DNA from: Micrasema longulum
Taxonomy: Eukaryota > Arthropoda > Insecta > Trichoptera > Brachycentridae
DNA: 64,000 bases
Assembly (NCBI GenBank): GCA_022494885.1
Contig: JAGVSM010001172.1
Span: 121,147-185,146, forward strand
Direction: 5' to 3'
Shown here piece by piece: positions 1 through 10,969 of the stretch. Under the pieces are notes generated by a model, which saw only the letters and a list, made by a program, of their open reading frames with translations, was not told where the DNA came from and did no database searches. Position numbers and translations under genes: made by a program. How positions within the stretch are numbered: position 1 is the stretch's first letter; the number at the start of each line of letters is the position of its first letter.

Positions 1-534
1 TAATACAAACATCGATGTCGGTCATTTTGCTAGCAACTGCAGTGCTGCCACCTGTTAACCGAGAAAGTTACAACTGCAGTAGATTGTAGAAAAAGGTTTA
101 AGGAATTGTGCCAAATTAAAATTTGCACTTAACTAACTTTATTTAAGTAAAAAACAATAGGAGGCATTCGTTTTTGACTGACCGTCGTATAATATGTCCA
201 ATTGGTATTGTAATGTATTCACAGATGGTGCCGTAACTATTTCTCGTGGCAGACCATTAAACCTATCCACAGATCTGCCACTGATAAAATGTTTAGCATG
301 TTAAAAATGGTCAAATGACTTCTTAGTAGCATGTTCCAGCTAAATTAAAAAATTTCAACTAGTTCGCAGTCATAATCCCTATGCAGTATTTTAAACATTT
401 AATTTTATATGTACCGAGAATATATTTATTTTACAAAATATGGGGATATACAAAAAAAATGGTTTTTAAAGTATGAGCTTTAAATTTTAAACTTAATGCT
501 AGCCTTTAGGTCTTTGTTGATATTTCACGTTTTT
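1..534. other. AT-rich intergenic sequence, no gene seen
   Basis: No coding frame or clear repeat is visible. The first 60 bases weakly resemble the inverted 3' body of the SINE1 family (TCATTTTGCTA then GCAGTGCTG), but the match is too short to call. Confidence 0.5.
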
Positions 535-1080
535 TATTAAATTCTATTCAATTCATTTATTTTGAATACAACATATACATTACAAACATATATTCAATAC
601 GTACATATTATAAAAAATAAAAAAAAATACACGAAAGATACTCATGTCAAAGTAGTAGGAGAATCTTGCTCCGAAAAACCTCTTCGGATACATGGAACAG
701 ATCAATATCCAGAGCGATGTTGTTCAACATGGTAGCCCTTCCAACAGGCATAACCATAGGCAGGTTGGTCCTGAATATCGGAATATAAAACAATCTATGC
801 TGACGCTGTCTTAGGTAATTATCAGGAACATACAAAATAATGCTCATCATAATCTCAGAGTTATCGATCATACCGCCCAACAATCGATAATAATGTGCAG
901 TCAAATACACATTCCTTCTAGTCTCTAAACTGTTGTAGCCAAGCATACCCTGGAGAAACTCGGTCGGGTAGAGCCAAGGATAATACCCGCACTCTCTCAT
1001 GTAGAGATATCTCAGAAACTTCTTTTGGTTTTTCTCTATCGTAAGAGAGTACTTCAGTTCATGTGGTTCAGTTATGTTGG
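535..1080 (-). pseudogene. LINE-A 3' end: reverse transcriptase C-terminus plus 3'UTR
   Basis: On the minus strand an open frame of at least 117 codons (647-1000) continues open to about 1075. It reads like the last part of a jockey/CR1-like non-LTR reverse transcriptase. Visible motifs are KKFLRYLYMRECGYYPWLYP, LQGMLGYNSLETRR, HYYRLLGGMIDNSEI and a terminal block ending ALDIDLFHVSEEVF. This spacing (FLRYL, then LETRR, then ILxxILYVPxxYLRQRQ) is typical of the domain after the catalytic core. The endonuclease and catalytic YADD part are missing, so this is a 5'-truncated copy. An AT-rich tail with AAATAAATGAATTGAATAG lies at 540-565. A second, more decayed copy is at 46925-47110. Clade assignment is inference. 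Confidence 0.75.
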
Positions 1081-1775
1081 TTTACGTAATCTACTCTATT
1101 TAACGATTATCTTACAATGTCCAAATTTTGCAATTTTATAATGTTCACAAATACTTACTTATGTGCTCTAATATTCGAGACGAAATTAATAAAAAAAAAA
1201 AAAAAAAAACGTAAAGATGGAAAAAAAATGTAAATACACAAGAAAATATGTATATTTATAGATACTACAGTACAAAGGATGAGCGAGTTGGTGATTTACA
1301 TCACAAACGATTCGTTCAACAAGGGTTTTCCAGTTTAAAACAGAAATGAGTCGTTAATATCGACGAAAAAGTAAAAAGTTTTTTTTTTTTTTTAATTTAC
1401 TCAGCAAATCCTTCATGTTTCTCGGTAACAACTTCGTTTCGTTTTACCTTTAATTGAGTTCAGTTGTAGTCAGTTATGAAAGGAAATATTTTTTTCATGC
1501 TGCAATGTAAATTCCCGTCGACTTGAAAAAGGACTATATTGTAGAAAGTGAATGGAGCGCTTGGTTAAAAACAACACATTACTATTTTATGATATAAAAC
1601 TTTGTATATATGTACTCGTATACATGTCCTTCTTCTTTTTTATACGACGCTCATTAAAATCACTGGACATTGTGACATTACAGAAATATATATTTTTGCA
1701 GAAAAAAAACATCACTGTAAGACGTCACTCATGACAGCATTATTTTTTAATTTTTGATATTATTTATTCATAAAC
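1081..1775. other. AT-rich intergenic sequence with homopolymer runs
   Basis: Contains A and T runs (1191-1209, 1379-1394). A 60-codon frame at 1552-1734 has no recognisable motif and is likely accidental. Confidence 0.5.
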
Positions 1776-2440
1776 ATATTATTTATTTATTTTTAATATT
1801 TTACATAACTGGCATAAATTGCCTTTAACATATATTAAACATAAGTATGAAAAATAAAATACAAATATAAATACATAAGAAAAAAATATTAACATGTAAA
1901 ACTATAACAATAATAACAAATTTGTAAATACACAAAAGCAACCAAAAATAATAAATTAATAAATATGAACAAACAAAAAAAGGAAAACATTATTAAATAT
2001 AAAGAAAAGTTTAAGAATTATATTGCGAGAAAAAAAAGAAATCAGACTCGTTTTATAACTTTCAAGTCCAGAACCAAATATATCAGCCTTGTTCTCACAC
2101 TGATAACTATATCTGCGGAGCCTAGGGATAGGCGAGTGCATGTGATAGTAGGTCCTAGAACTTGCAAAACAAAAGGATGATCTGTGGCGGGTATTTCCAA
2201 CTCCCGCAAATCTGGACAGTCAATGAATGAATTGATCACTTTTTAAATAATATTATGTCAGTTAGAATTCTTCTATCGGAAAGTTTAAAAAGATTTGCTG
2301 AAGATAACAATTAATTATAATAAAAAAAAGCAGTTGGAATATGTAGTTGAAAATTAATTTGTTTTAGAAATTTCTTCTGGACGCGCTTAAGTGAGTCAGA
2401 ATGTAAACTATAATGGGGTGATTAGACTGGCGAAATATAT
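1776..2440 (-). pseudogene. LINE-B 3' end (RT C-terminus, frameshifted, plus 3'UTR)
   Basis: Minus-strand nucleotides run collinear with the plus-strand copy at 53702-54325, from CAAATCTTTTTAA through to a 3'UTR ending in an ATAAATAAAT-type tail. Translated pieces include SDSLKRVQKKFLKQINFQLH, SDRRILTD, INSFIDCPDLREL and, in another frame, MHSPIPRLRRYSYQCENKAD. These are jockey/CR1-like RT C-terminal motifs. The frame changes near 2180 (after PDLREL), so it is non-functional. The 3' tail at 1776-1815 carries ATTTATTTATTTTT on the plus strand, which is a LINE-type simple tail in reverse. Confidence 0.75.
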
Positions 2441-3309
2441 TCTTATTATAAAAAAAATATTATAAAAAAAATCTTAACGGATCCCTTACTATATGAGGCC
2501 AAAAGCCCTGTGTTGAGTTAGGATACAACATGTTGAAAAGTAGAAGCATGCATATTATTAAAGAATACGACAAATATTTTTCGTACCTAAATTGTAATAA
2601 ATATCTGGACAACACGCTTAATAGTACTATATATGAATCTATGCAATGTCTCGCACCAGTCTCTTGCAATGGTATCTTAGATAAAATCTAAACCTGCACA
2701 CCTCTCTTGAAACTATCTTTCGTTTTAAAGAACTTAAGCATGTTCATCCAGGACATTGAGCACTCTTAGGGCCACAAAAGAGAAATTTCTCAGAGTGAAA
2801 GTCGTACGTGTTTTTGACATTAAATAATTCAACAAACAGGAAAATCTCGTACAAGCCTTCTGTTTGGATTTCCTCATTTAATCACATGACCAGAAATGCG
2901 TCAATAGATCTTTTTAAAAAAGTCAAATATCCAGTACTTTCATAAATTGAAACAATATCACAGATGAGAAAGTTGGGGGACATTGAAGCATCATTCTATG
3001 AATGAATTTTTGTACATTTATTAAGGGGTTCGTGATAGACGCCGTGCAACCTTTCCAGCCTACTATGCCATGGGTGACTGAAAAAGAGCAAAATACACAG
3101 TTTTGGGAGTGACAATGTCCAGGATGTTCCTGAGTGTGCAGAATGCATGACATTATGGCATTTTATATTTTACGTAATGGGAAACGTTGAAATGTGGATA
3201 TTATCATTTCTATATATACTAATGTATAAAACTGTGCAACATTTTTTTTTGTTTTTAAATAAAAAATAATAATATTTCAAAGATAATGATATATTTAAAT
3301 TAACTTTGT
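2441..3309. other. Possible decayed LINE interior, otherwise unassigned
   Basis: Open frames at 2460-2669 and 2923-3153 on the minus strand lie directly upstream of the LINE-B fragment and could be older parts of it. I could not recognise catalytic RT or endonuclease motifs in them. Nothing else is seen. Confidence 0.3.
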
Positions 3310-3440
3310 ACTAAAATTGGAACTGGATCTCAAGCGTGAGATTGGTGATGCTTTCATCTATAAAATTATCAAGATATGCTACAGTAATCTTACCAATGCA
3401 GATTTTTATGCCCCTATGCTGATAGCAAAATGATGATGTT
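3310..3440 (+). repeat. Decayed SINE1 3' body
   Basis: Shares the order GACTGGTACCTGAAGCGTAAG, CCAATGCAG, ATGCACC, then GATGATG tail with the full SINE1 copies at 59791 and 62384. Here it reads CTGGATCTCAAGCGTGAGAT, ACCAATGCAG, ATGCCCCTATG, ATGATGATG. No tRNA head is attached. Confidence 0.5.
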
Positions 3441-4833
3441 TTTTTCTTTTGTTTAAATATTCAATTTTAATCATTTCGTAAACAAAGTTTCTTTTTATAA
3501 AATCATGAAAAGTTTTTTATTTAAATAGTACAGTGTAATAGTTTTTTCGACCATTCAGATTTTTTACTGAGTTATTACTGCCTTATATACAAGGAAATAA
3601 AGTAATTTGAGGAAATGATAGAAAACATAAAAAAATAAATAAGCGTTAATTTATTTTAAATTAATGTAAAGAATTTATAGGTAAATAAAACTATGTAATA
3701 CATAGCGTAAATAGTGAAAGATTATTTTTTTATTATTATGGATAACTTATAAACGCCATTTCCGTAATAAAATACCTCAAGAGCGCTTTACAAAGTGATT
3801 AGATAAAAAATAAATTCAATTTGAACTTTTTGAATTTGTAAGCAAAACAATTTACTTAGTTATCACATGCTATGGATTTATTCAAATGATTTAGAGAACA
3901 AGTCGGTTTAAGTTTTCTGTCTGAATACACATAATAAATAAACAATAGTTAATATAAAATAAGTTAATTTATTGCCTGGTATCAGAGGACTTTATATATT
4001 TTTACAAAACGCCGATATCCCATAAATATGAAACGCGCCAAAAAGTGAAAGGAAATTTCACAGAAAAAGAGCTCTAAATGCGTATGGAGATAGAACCAGG
4101 GCGTATATAGTCCCACTCATAGTAAATATACTCTCAAATGAAATACCCACGAACAGGTCATGCCTTTGCGGGATTTTTTTGCTAACGATTTTTATTATTA
4201 ATATGTATTTCATTGCTATGTAATTATTCTTTATTTTTTTAATACTCTGTTTTACCTCTTATGTTTATTGGAAAAAAAAAGTGAAATAAATAAAAATAGA
4301 GTCAAATTTGTTTTAAAAATATTTTTTTATTTAAAATATCTTAGATTCTTTGTTTAATTTGTAAAAAAATAAAACCAAACAGTTTAAAAAAAGTGAACAA
4401 AAAGTGTTCTTTGTTTATTATTCTTTATATATATCGGTATCAAAAAAAGACTTGATTTACTTATATTTTACCTTTTTACTTTTATTTTGTTGATATATTA
4501 AAGATTTATATTTTTGATGAATACATTATTATATTGTGTTACTGAAATATTTCAAGAGATAAATCCCTGCACAAAAACTGGTTGTGCAGTTTGGCGGGAA
4601 TTAAATAAATGTTCAAAAAAATGTTCATGTAAAAAAGTTTCCATAGCTTATTTTTGTTTAAATATGTAAGTGTGTATAAAAAAATAGTTTGAATATAAAT
4701 TAGGATAGGATGTGTACAATAGTAATTAATGACGTTTGAATATGTGTAGATGTAAATATTGTGTTGTAAAAGTTATATTTGACTGTATTTATTATAGAAC
4801 TAAAAAAAATAATTAAACTATATATTTACATAA
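3441..4833. other. AT-rich intergenic sequence, no gene seen
   Basis: Very AT-rich. A short stretch at 4030-4175 could code on the minus strand but is too short and interrupted to identify. Confidence 0.5.
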
Positions 4834-5507
4834 CTAGCGGACCCGACAGACGTTGTCCTGCCCGAACGTTGGCTTTCCTGCTATTAGCTGTGTTGAGGAG
4901 TGAACGAGGAGTGAAGAATACCTCGTCCTCGGAGGAGGAACATTTAGAGTGGATTGTATTTTTAGGAAGAAAGGTTGCGCAACTCCACTAACCTGCTGAT
5001 GATGAGGCGTGATGAGTGCTGGAACCTAGCGGTCTAAAAGGACGCTAGAACAGCTCGCTTGATGATAGATTAGTTGAGTACTTCACTCGTTGATGTTAGA
5101 TTTTTTACTGATTTTCAATGTTGTTACCGGCACTCATATGAAATGTTATTGTTACATAGAGTGCGCTAGGAAATGGGAAGTACAGGTAGGTAAATATGGA
5201 TTTGGTCCGAACAAGCTGGTTCAGCAAACGGTTTTTCGATATTCGAATTTTCGATAAACTGTATAGTAATTGACATTTGACATTGAGTTTCACATTTCAA
5301 TCTTTTCGTTTCGCCATTGTGTGGTATGATATTGCCCAAAGCAAAATAAAAAAAAAGTGCAATATCTCGCTATTCTGCGCCGTTCAACTTTTGTTTTTAC
5401 AGAGTTTTTTTACAGATCGCATCACCACCTAGCGGATCCAACTAAAAATTTAATTCATTCAAAGACCCACTCAAATTCACAATAATTTCATAAAAATAGG
5501 TCAAGCT
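4834..5507 (+). repeat. Repeat FH, left part (starts CTAGCGGACCCGACAGACG)
   Basis: Begins with the motif CTAGCGGACCCGACAGACG, which I recall as common in insect repeats. A reverse copy of part of it lies at 55261-55590 (for example GAGTGCGCTAGGAAAT at 5159 and its complement at 55269). The end of this segment reads TTTCATAAAAATAGGTCAAG and resumes after the inserted hAT-like element at 6312 (CCAGCTGTTAAAGTATAATT). The class is not established from this window. The 70-codon frame at 4779-4991 is an accidental translation of this repeat. Confidence 0.6.
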
Positions 5508-6311
5508 CGTAGAATTAAGAAGAGTCCAGAAACCGCATACGCACGTTTAATAGAAAGCAACTAAACTACTCATAAATGAGTAGGTTTACGTTTTGACCCA
5601 TTGGTTTCTTTGTAGACGTCACTAAGTACGCAACTCCCGATTTAAATTCAACTATGACGTGTTATGTCCTTTTAAAGTATAGAAATACTGCTAGGATCTT
5701 AAAGAAAAAGGATGGTATCACATTTCATGTATAATTAGCAAACGAATGTTTAAGTAGCAAATGCATTACTTAAAAATTGAATTATTTTTCCATCTGTTGG
5801 ATAGTCGAAGAAACAAGATGAAAATTTTGTTAGTGTTGCCAAGGCAGTATTTTTTTTACCCTACTTTGCTCGTCTAATAAGAGAAATAATGAAAATTCGA
5901 CCTTGAATTAAACAACTCGGTGGTGGAATTTCAACCGACATTATCTTCAAAACATCGAATATTATTTAACATGATATAAAAATATCCGTTTAAGGTAAAA
6001 TAAAATTTGTTTTATATGTTAAGTTCCAGGTTAATTAATTAAAATACTCTTATAAAATGACCCTTTACTTATCTACTCTGTTGGGTCAATCAATGTTTCC
6101 GAGTGCACAATAAAATTTTAGAGAATTTAATATATTGCTTTTTTTTTACCTTACGTTTGTGTTATGATTATATTTTTTCCTATCGTGCAATATTACGCGG
6201 TGACTGCAAGAATGCGCGGTGAAATTGGAGCAAAGTGGGGGGATTTTCAGACACAGTCCGATGTATTCAAACATGATTCTACGCTCCTTCAAGACTATTC
6301 TTAATTTTACT
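5508..6311 (-). mobile_element. hAT-like non-autonomous element, copy 1 (804 bp)
   Basis: Inverted copy of the elements at 31197-31988 and 61485-62290. The terminal inverted repeats are CGTAGAATTAAGAAGAGTCC at the left and the complement of GACTATTCTTAATTTTACT at the right. It is flanked by GTCAAGCT (5500-5507) and GTCCAGCT (6312-6319), an 8-bp target duplication with one mismatch. Length, TIRs and 8-bp duplication are what is known for hAT-superfamily non-autonomous elements. No transposase frame is present. A conserved palindrome CTACTCATAAATGAGTAG lies near 5570, close to the left end. Confidence 0.85.
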
Positions 6312-6380
6312 GTCCAGCTGTTAAAGTATAATTCAGTGACATACCCACGTACAGAAAAATTATATACGAGTATTTAAAGA
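6312..6380 (+). repeat. Repeat FH, right part after the insertion
   Basis: Continues the FH sequence interrupted at 5507: GTCCAGCTGTTAAAG, ACATACCCACGTACAG, AATTATATACGAG. Joining across the hAT-like element and removing one target duplication gives a smooth FH sequence. Confidence 0.55.
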
Positions 6381-7238
6381 TGGTTTTTTTTACCGCTTGA
6401 ATATATTTGAAATATTTATATTATTTTTATGAAAAAATGTTTTTGTTCTTAAGATTAAGTCAAATATTTAAGTTTTTATTTTAATTGTTTTAAACGAGGA
6501 ATAACTCACTTTTGGAAAATGGGAATCAAGTTGTGGTGGAGTGGGTGGGAACCTTAAATCTCTGATCCGTGATTTTGTGACACTAGCTACGGGACTACAA
6601 CCCGGATCGTGAAATTCAATTCAATTCTTTCCATTTATAAACATCACATTTAGATCATAATATGTCGTTTATAATATTTTGAGTTAAATAAAATTTTTGA
6701 AGAAACATGTAAATCTTAGTTGTTTGCTTCATATATGTAGATATATGGGTCTTTTTAAATTAAATCCTATGAAAATTTAATTCCGGTATACTTTCAGCTT
6801 GTACCTAGTTTACAACCATTTGGACATTTCAGAATACTGCCGTTTCAAATTATGTAAAATATACAACACGATAATTAGTATACAATATCATGCATGTTGT
6901 ACAATATATATGACAAACAGGTCCAATACATTTCTTTTCTGAGAACTAAGAGTTTTGGGGATGGAATTTTACTTAAGGATAAGTTGAAAATCTTATCAGG
7001 AAAAATCGAGAGTAGTAGAAATACATAGCTTAGATCAGAGGATCTTAGATATCTTATGGACTCATGAATAGATCAAAAATGAAAAGATAAAATGGACGTA
7101 TTTTTACCTACAATCAAATTGATAGAGCGTTTTTTATAAAAGGGTTAATTCGTTTTTTTTTATGTCGCTTCATAGAAGAATATTGTTTAAATATAGTTAT
7201 TGAATACAAAACTATTCCATATTTTTAGTATATCCTTG
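6381..7238. other. AT-rich intergenic sequence, nothing recognised
   Basis: No motif-bearing frame and no clear match to the other repeats in the window. Confidence 0.5.
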
Positions 7239-7316
7239 TTTGTCCACCTCGTGGCCAAATGTTCAGCGCATTTGCCTACCATGCAAGAGATCTCTGATTC
7301 AATTCCCGACATTGTT
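7239..7316 (+). repeat. SINE1 tRNA-like head, decayed
   Basis: Matches the SINE1 head: CCACCTCGTGG, CAGCGCATTTGCCTACCATG, CAAGAGATCTC, ATTCAATTCCCGACAT. The B-box is changed (GATTCAATTCC instead of GGTTCGATTCC). No body follows. Confidence 0.7.
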
Positions 7317-8739
7317 GACATAATGTATTTCAGTTTCAGTGCTGCAGAGCAGCGTTTATTTAATAATTTAAAAATACATAGAAGAATTTATTCCCCCTAA
7401 GTCTAAAGACTTTTTTATGACGGGTTTATATTGCATTTATTTTATTTATATTTTATAAATTTATTTATAAACAGGCACTATAAAGTAACTTGAAGATATT
7501 TCTTCAGTTCTTTTTTTAAAATATGTTTTCCATCATCATAATTTCCCTATTGATTGAGACACGCCCATTGGTGGATATCTATAGTTTGTAAAAAAATAAT
7601 TTCTTTTCAATCAAAGGTCTATGGGGCCTATCCATCGCATACGAATAATGCAAAGAGTCCATTTTTCGTATTATTTCTTCCAGTATCTCCTTGTATTAGC
7701 TTTAAACTGCTTATTCGGGGTTCTTTGTTATCTTCATAATTGGAAACCGTTAAGCTAGAGTCTGCTAAAATGCAAAACCACGAATTGAAAATTCCTTAAG
7801 AAGTTAAAAAAATTATCATGGTATGTCTTGATCCTTTTTCGTATCAGGGAGAAAATATAAGAAAACATTTACATGACGAAAAGTCCGTACCCGCGTCTTC
7901 GTAACTTTTTAATATCTCGCATTTCAAAAAAATTATTTTTAAAATAATTTCTACAAGATACCTCTAAGTGACTAGTTCAGCTTTATTTCGATCTTCCCTT
8001 TTAAAGCGCTGTGTAATATTCCTTGCAGTACTTCTGCCAATAAAGATTATGTACGATATTATACGCAATCTCCTATGGTAAAGACGCCACTTTGTAACAT
8101 CTTTCCCGGAAAACATTTTGAAATACATCACAGTATGGAAATATAAATGGGCTTCATGATAATACCATGGATCAAGATAAATTTGCCAGTCATTTTTTTT
8201 ATTTTTTCAGAAACAACAAACGTGTCTTTTAATGGAAAATGTGGGTGGAAATCTTATAACTTTAGTTTTATAAAGTCTACTCAAACACGTATTTTTATTT
8301 AATTTCATAGATGTATATATTTGAATGGCTTTGAATCTTTAGAAAACCACATCACTTGACACTGACAAAATATTAATATTTATCAATTAAAATTAAAATG
8401 AGGACTTATCATAGAAGGTTCAATAATTATGTAACTTCACTCTTGTCAGAATAATTATACTAGGCAAAAAAAAAAAAAAAAATTGTCTCTGAAAAAAAAT
8501 ATAATTCTGATAGTGGTTTTTTCCCTGAATTAAAATTTTATCAAATAATAAATTATACTTTTTTAACGAGAAAATATTGATTTTGATTTCACTGCATTTA
8601 AGATAAATAAAATATAACGCCACAAAATACTTCGTAGTTATTTATTATAGTGTGAAGTTGGTTGATTTTTTATAACAATTTTTTACTAGATATGTAAAAT
8701 TTTGTTATTATTTCTAATAATTATGTATATGTTCGGACC
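7317..8739. other. AT-rich intergenic sequence, no gene seen
   Basis: Short frames at 7554-7739 and 8420-8623 lack motifs and are low-complexity. No RNA gene or repeat was recognised. Confidence 0.5.
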
Positions 8740-9100
8740 AACTACTGCTTCACAAAATTATGACAGGAATAGTTGACTGTGCAGAACGACTTAGTTTAAT
8801 AACAAAACATGTACCAGCCAAGATTTGTAGATGGTACTACCTGTTTCATGTACCAATAAGTAAAACATCGTTGGTGAAAAATGCTTTTTTTTCGTAAAAC
8901 TTTTTCAGTATACAATACAAAATTTAAAGGCGTAGACTACACAAACATCACTCTTTTAAATTTAAAACTTACATTAAAAATGTATTATGTAACTGAGTAG
9001 ACATTATAATAATAAATATGTACATCTCCCTTCCCCTTCTTATCCTCTCTTCATGCATACTTGTCCTAATCCCGCCCAATTTACAATAACTTACTGTTCT
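8740..9100 (+). pseudogene. LINE-D 3' end, part 1 (RT C-terminus remnant)
   Basis: Collinear with the minus-strand copy at 13442-13985 and the plus copy at 45840-46145. Shared landmarks are CATGTACCAGCCAAGATT, TTTCATGTACCAATAAGTAA, TACAATACAAAATTTAAAG and ATCTCCCTTCCCCTTCTTAT. The coding part is best read from the 13442 copy, where the peptide has the HLFHVPISKT and NAFFRRTFSMYN motifs of an RT C-terminus. This copy has frame breaks. It is interrupted at 9100 by an FA segment and at 9352 by a LINE-C insertion. Confidence 0.7.
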
Positions 9101-9228
9101 AAAAACAAATTAAAAAAAAATTTGAGTTTGTCCAAATTTTCGTAGACAAGGACTGGACTCAGCTCCCTGGGGAGCTGTTTATATTAACATATTACAACAG
9201 AGATGAAGAACATTTAAGATAAGTTCTT
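9101..9228 (+). repeat. Repeat FA, short copy flanked by 13-bp direct repeats
   Basis: Starts with TTTGAGTTTGTCCAAATTTT, then GTAGACAAGGACTGGA, the palindrome-like CTCCCTGGGGAG, and ATTACAACAGAGATGAAGAA. AACTTACTGTTCT occurs at 9088-9100 and again at 9229-9241, as expected for a target-site duplication within the LINE-D host. Confidence 0.75.
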
Positions 9229-9352
9229 AACTTACTGTTCTTACTATTCTTTCAAAACAAAAAATTCTTCGATTTTTGTAAAATTTAAACGAGTACATGA
9301 AAATAACATTTTTATATGTCTAAACTTATAAGTATTCATAAAATATGTAATT
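9229..9352 (+). repeat. LINE-D 3' end, part 2 (3'UTR)
   Basis: Continues LINE-D 3'UTR with AATAACATTTTTATATGTCT, matching the complement of 13600-13620 and the plus strand at 24195. Confidence 0.6.
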
Positions 9353-9781
9353 TATATGAATAGTCTACAAAAACGTAGAAATAACATTGACTCCATATTT
9401 ATGTTTAGTTTGCTGAATGGCTTAATTGATGTACCATCGTTACTGGAACAAGTGGCATTCAATGTTCCAATCCGCCGGTTGCGAAATAATAATGTGCTGT
9501 TCCTCGATCAACACAGCACAAACTATGGCTTGCGTGCACCAATGTCGCGATTGTGTTGTATTGGAAACTCGAGACAGGATATGGACTTTTTTGGTGTAAG
9601 TCTTTATAGTTTTAAAAATTTACTAAGATAGACCAGATCTTGTCTTGAGGGAGTAATTTTTTTTTTGTCCTAACTTTAATTTTATTTAGTTGTATTTTAT
9701 TTTATTAGTGCCTGTATCTATTATAAGGAATTGTATTTACCATCGTTAGAATGGACTGCATAAGTCCGTCAAATAAATAAA
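9353..9781 (+). pseudogene. LINE-C 3' end (RT C-terminus with stop, 3'UTR, ATAA tail)
   Basis: A 91-codon frame (9356-9631) ends a jockey/CR1-like RT. Motifs are MFSLLNGLIDVPSLLEQVAF, FNVPIRRLRNNN, HSTNYGLRAPMSRLC and DFFGVSLYSFKNLLR, then a stop. A 3'UTR of about 150 bp ends GACTGCATAAGTCCGTC followed by AAATAAATAAATAAAT. Only the last 3' part is present, so it is a 5'-truncated insertion, here inside LINE-D 3'UTR sequence. The paralogue at 33855-34158 on the minus strand has the same C-terminus and tail. Confidence 0.8.
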
Positions 9782-9925
9782 TAAATATTTTCTTTACTTA
9801 CTTACTTTGTATACTTTGTGAAAATCTGTTATTGGTTCTGATTTTATACATTATATCTGTTTGTTTTCTATAAATATCTATGTGGAACTGTTGAATTCCC
9901 AAATAAAATATTTTTTTTAAAAAAC
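9782..9925 (+). repeat. LINE-D 3' end, part 3 (terminal 3'UTR)
   Basis: Reads TTTTCTTTACTTAC, GAAAATCTGTTATTGGTTCT, TATGTGGAACTGTTGA, then CCAAATAAAATA. The same order is seen in reverse at 13442-13575 and split at 24236-24305 plus 24905-24965. Confidence 0.75.
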
Positions 9926-10320
9926 ATTTTAAAAATATGTATAGTATTAAGCTTGTCTTCACTTTTTAAGGGCAGTGTATATTATTATGTACTAATGACT
10001 TATATATTGATTGCTTCCTTAATCGAAAAACCCACCGCACGCCCCTAATAGACATCCATATCCCCTTCCCAAAAATGTTTTCTCTCTGTATTGAAACAAA
10101 TTTACTCTCATTAAAAAACATACTTTATTACATTTACAATTCATAGACTTAACGATATTGAAACAGGGGAGTGAAAACCGTAATTAATTGTGCAATTGTC
10201 TAATATTGACAGATGTAAGAATGTTACTTTAAATTCGAATTCACGTTTTTTATTTTTTCGTACAGGTAGATAATATTATGTTAACAAACAAAAACCTTTT
10301 TTATGTTCATTATTTCTTAG

Positions 10321-10400
10321 TCGGCCTCGCGGTCTAATAGTTAGCGCGTTTGCCTATCATGCAAGAGGTCTCGGGTTCGATTCCCGACATGATTAATGAA
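10321..10400 (+). repeat. SINE1 tRNA-like head
   Basis: TCGGCCTCGCGGTCTAATAG, TTAGCGCGTTTGCC and an intact B-box-like GGTTCGATTCCCGAC. The head has tRNA size but is followed by GATTAATGAAATATTTATTT as in other SINE1 copies, so it is a SINE and not a tRNA gene. The usual body cannot be followed beyond about 10410. Confidence 0.8.
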
Positions 10401-10969
10401 ATATTTATTTAAAAATATTTTATAATACTAAAAATACTTCATAGTTTTATTCCACTTTCAAAAATAATTATTTTATAATTTTTTTTTTTGACTTTCAGAG
10501 AATCACTTAATTACCCCCCGGACCCGGAAACATAGCTATCGATGGAACTACCAACAACCAGCGGCCCCTGTTATAGTTTTAATTAAATTTAAATACACGT
10601 AATTCAAATACATTTTCATTATAAAATTATATATTTTACACCAGTTTTTATAATGTGTATTCAAACAAAACTTATATTCTTATATTTGTTATTACCTTAT
10701 ACTTAAATGATTTTAATTTAAATTCTTTTATTTACATAATTATATAAAATCATGATTTACAACCCCTGATTGCACTTGTATATAACAAAATTTGTTTAGT
10801 CTCCCACCAGTCTGACGATGTCGGTCACGACGAAACCCAGTCACTGGTAAAAAAAATAAAAAAATAATTAAAAATAAAAGTGGAATAAACCTATAAAATA
10901 TTTTTATTATTATAATTAAAATGCAGTTCCACCAAGAAATGTCAGTAGAAAAACTCAATATATTAAAAA
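10401..10969. other. Unassigned sequence
   Basis: Contains a G+C-richer patch (CCCCCCGGACCCGGAAAC near 10515) that I do not recognise, then AT-rich DNA. The 93-codon minus frame at 10740-11021 is low-complexity. Confidence 0.4.

Noticed and set aside
10321..10395. Possible tRNA gene
   Set aside because: It has A- and B-box-like blocks, but several copies with the same downstream body show that it is a SINE head. Stems do not pair well enough for a functional tRNA.
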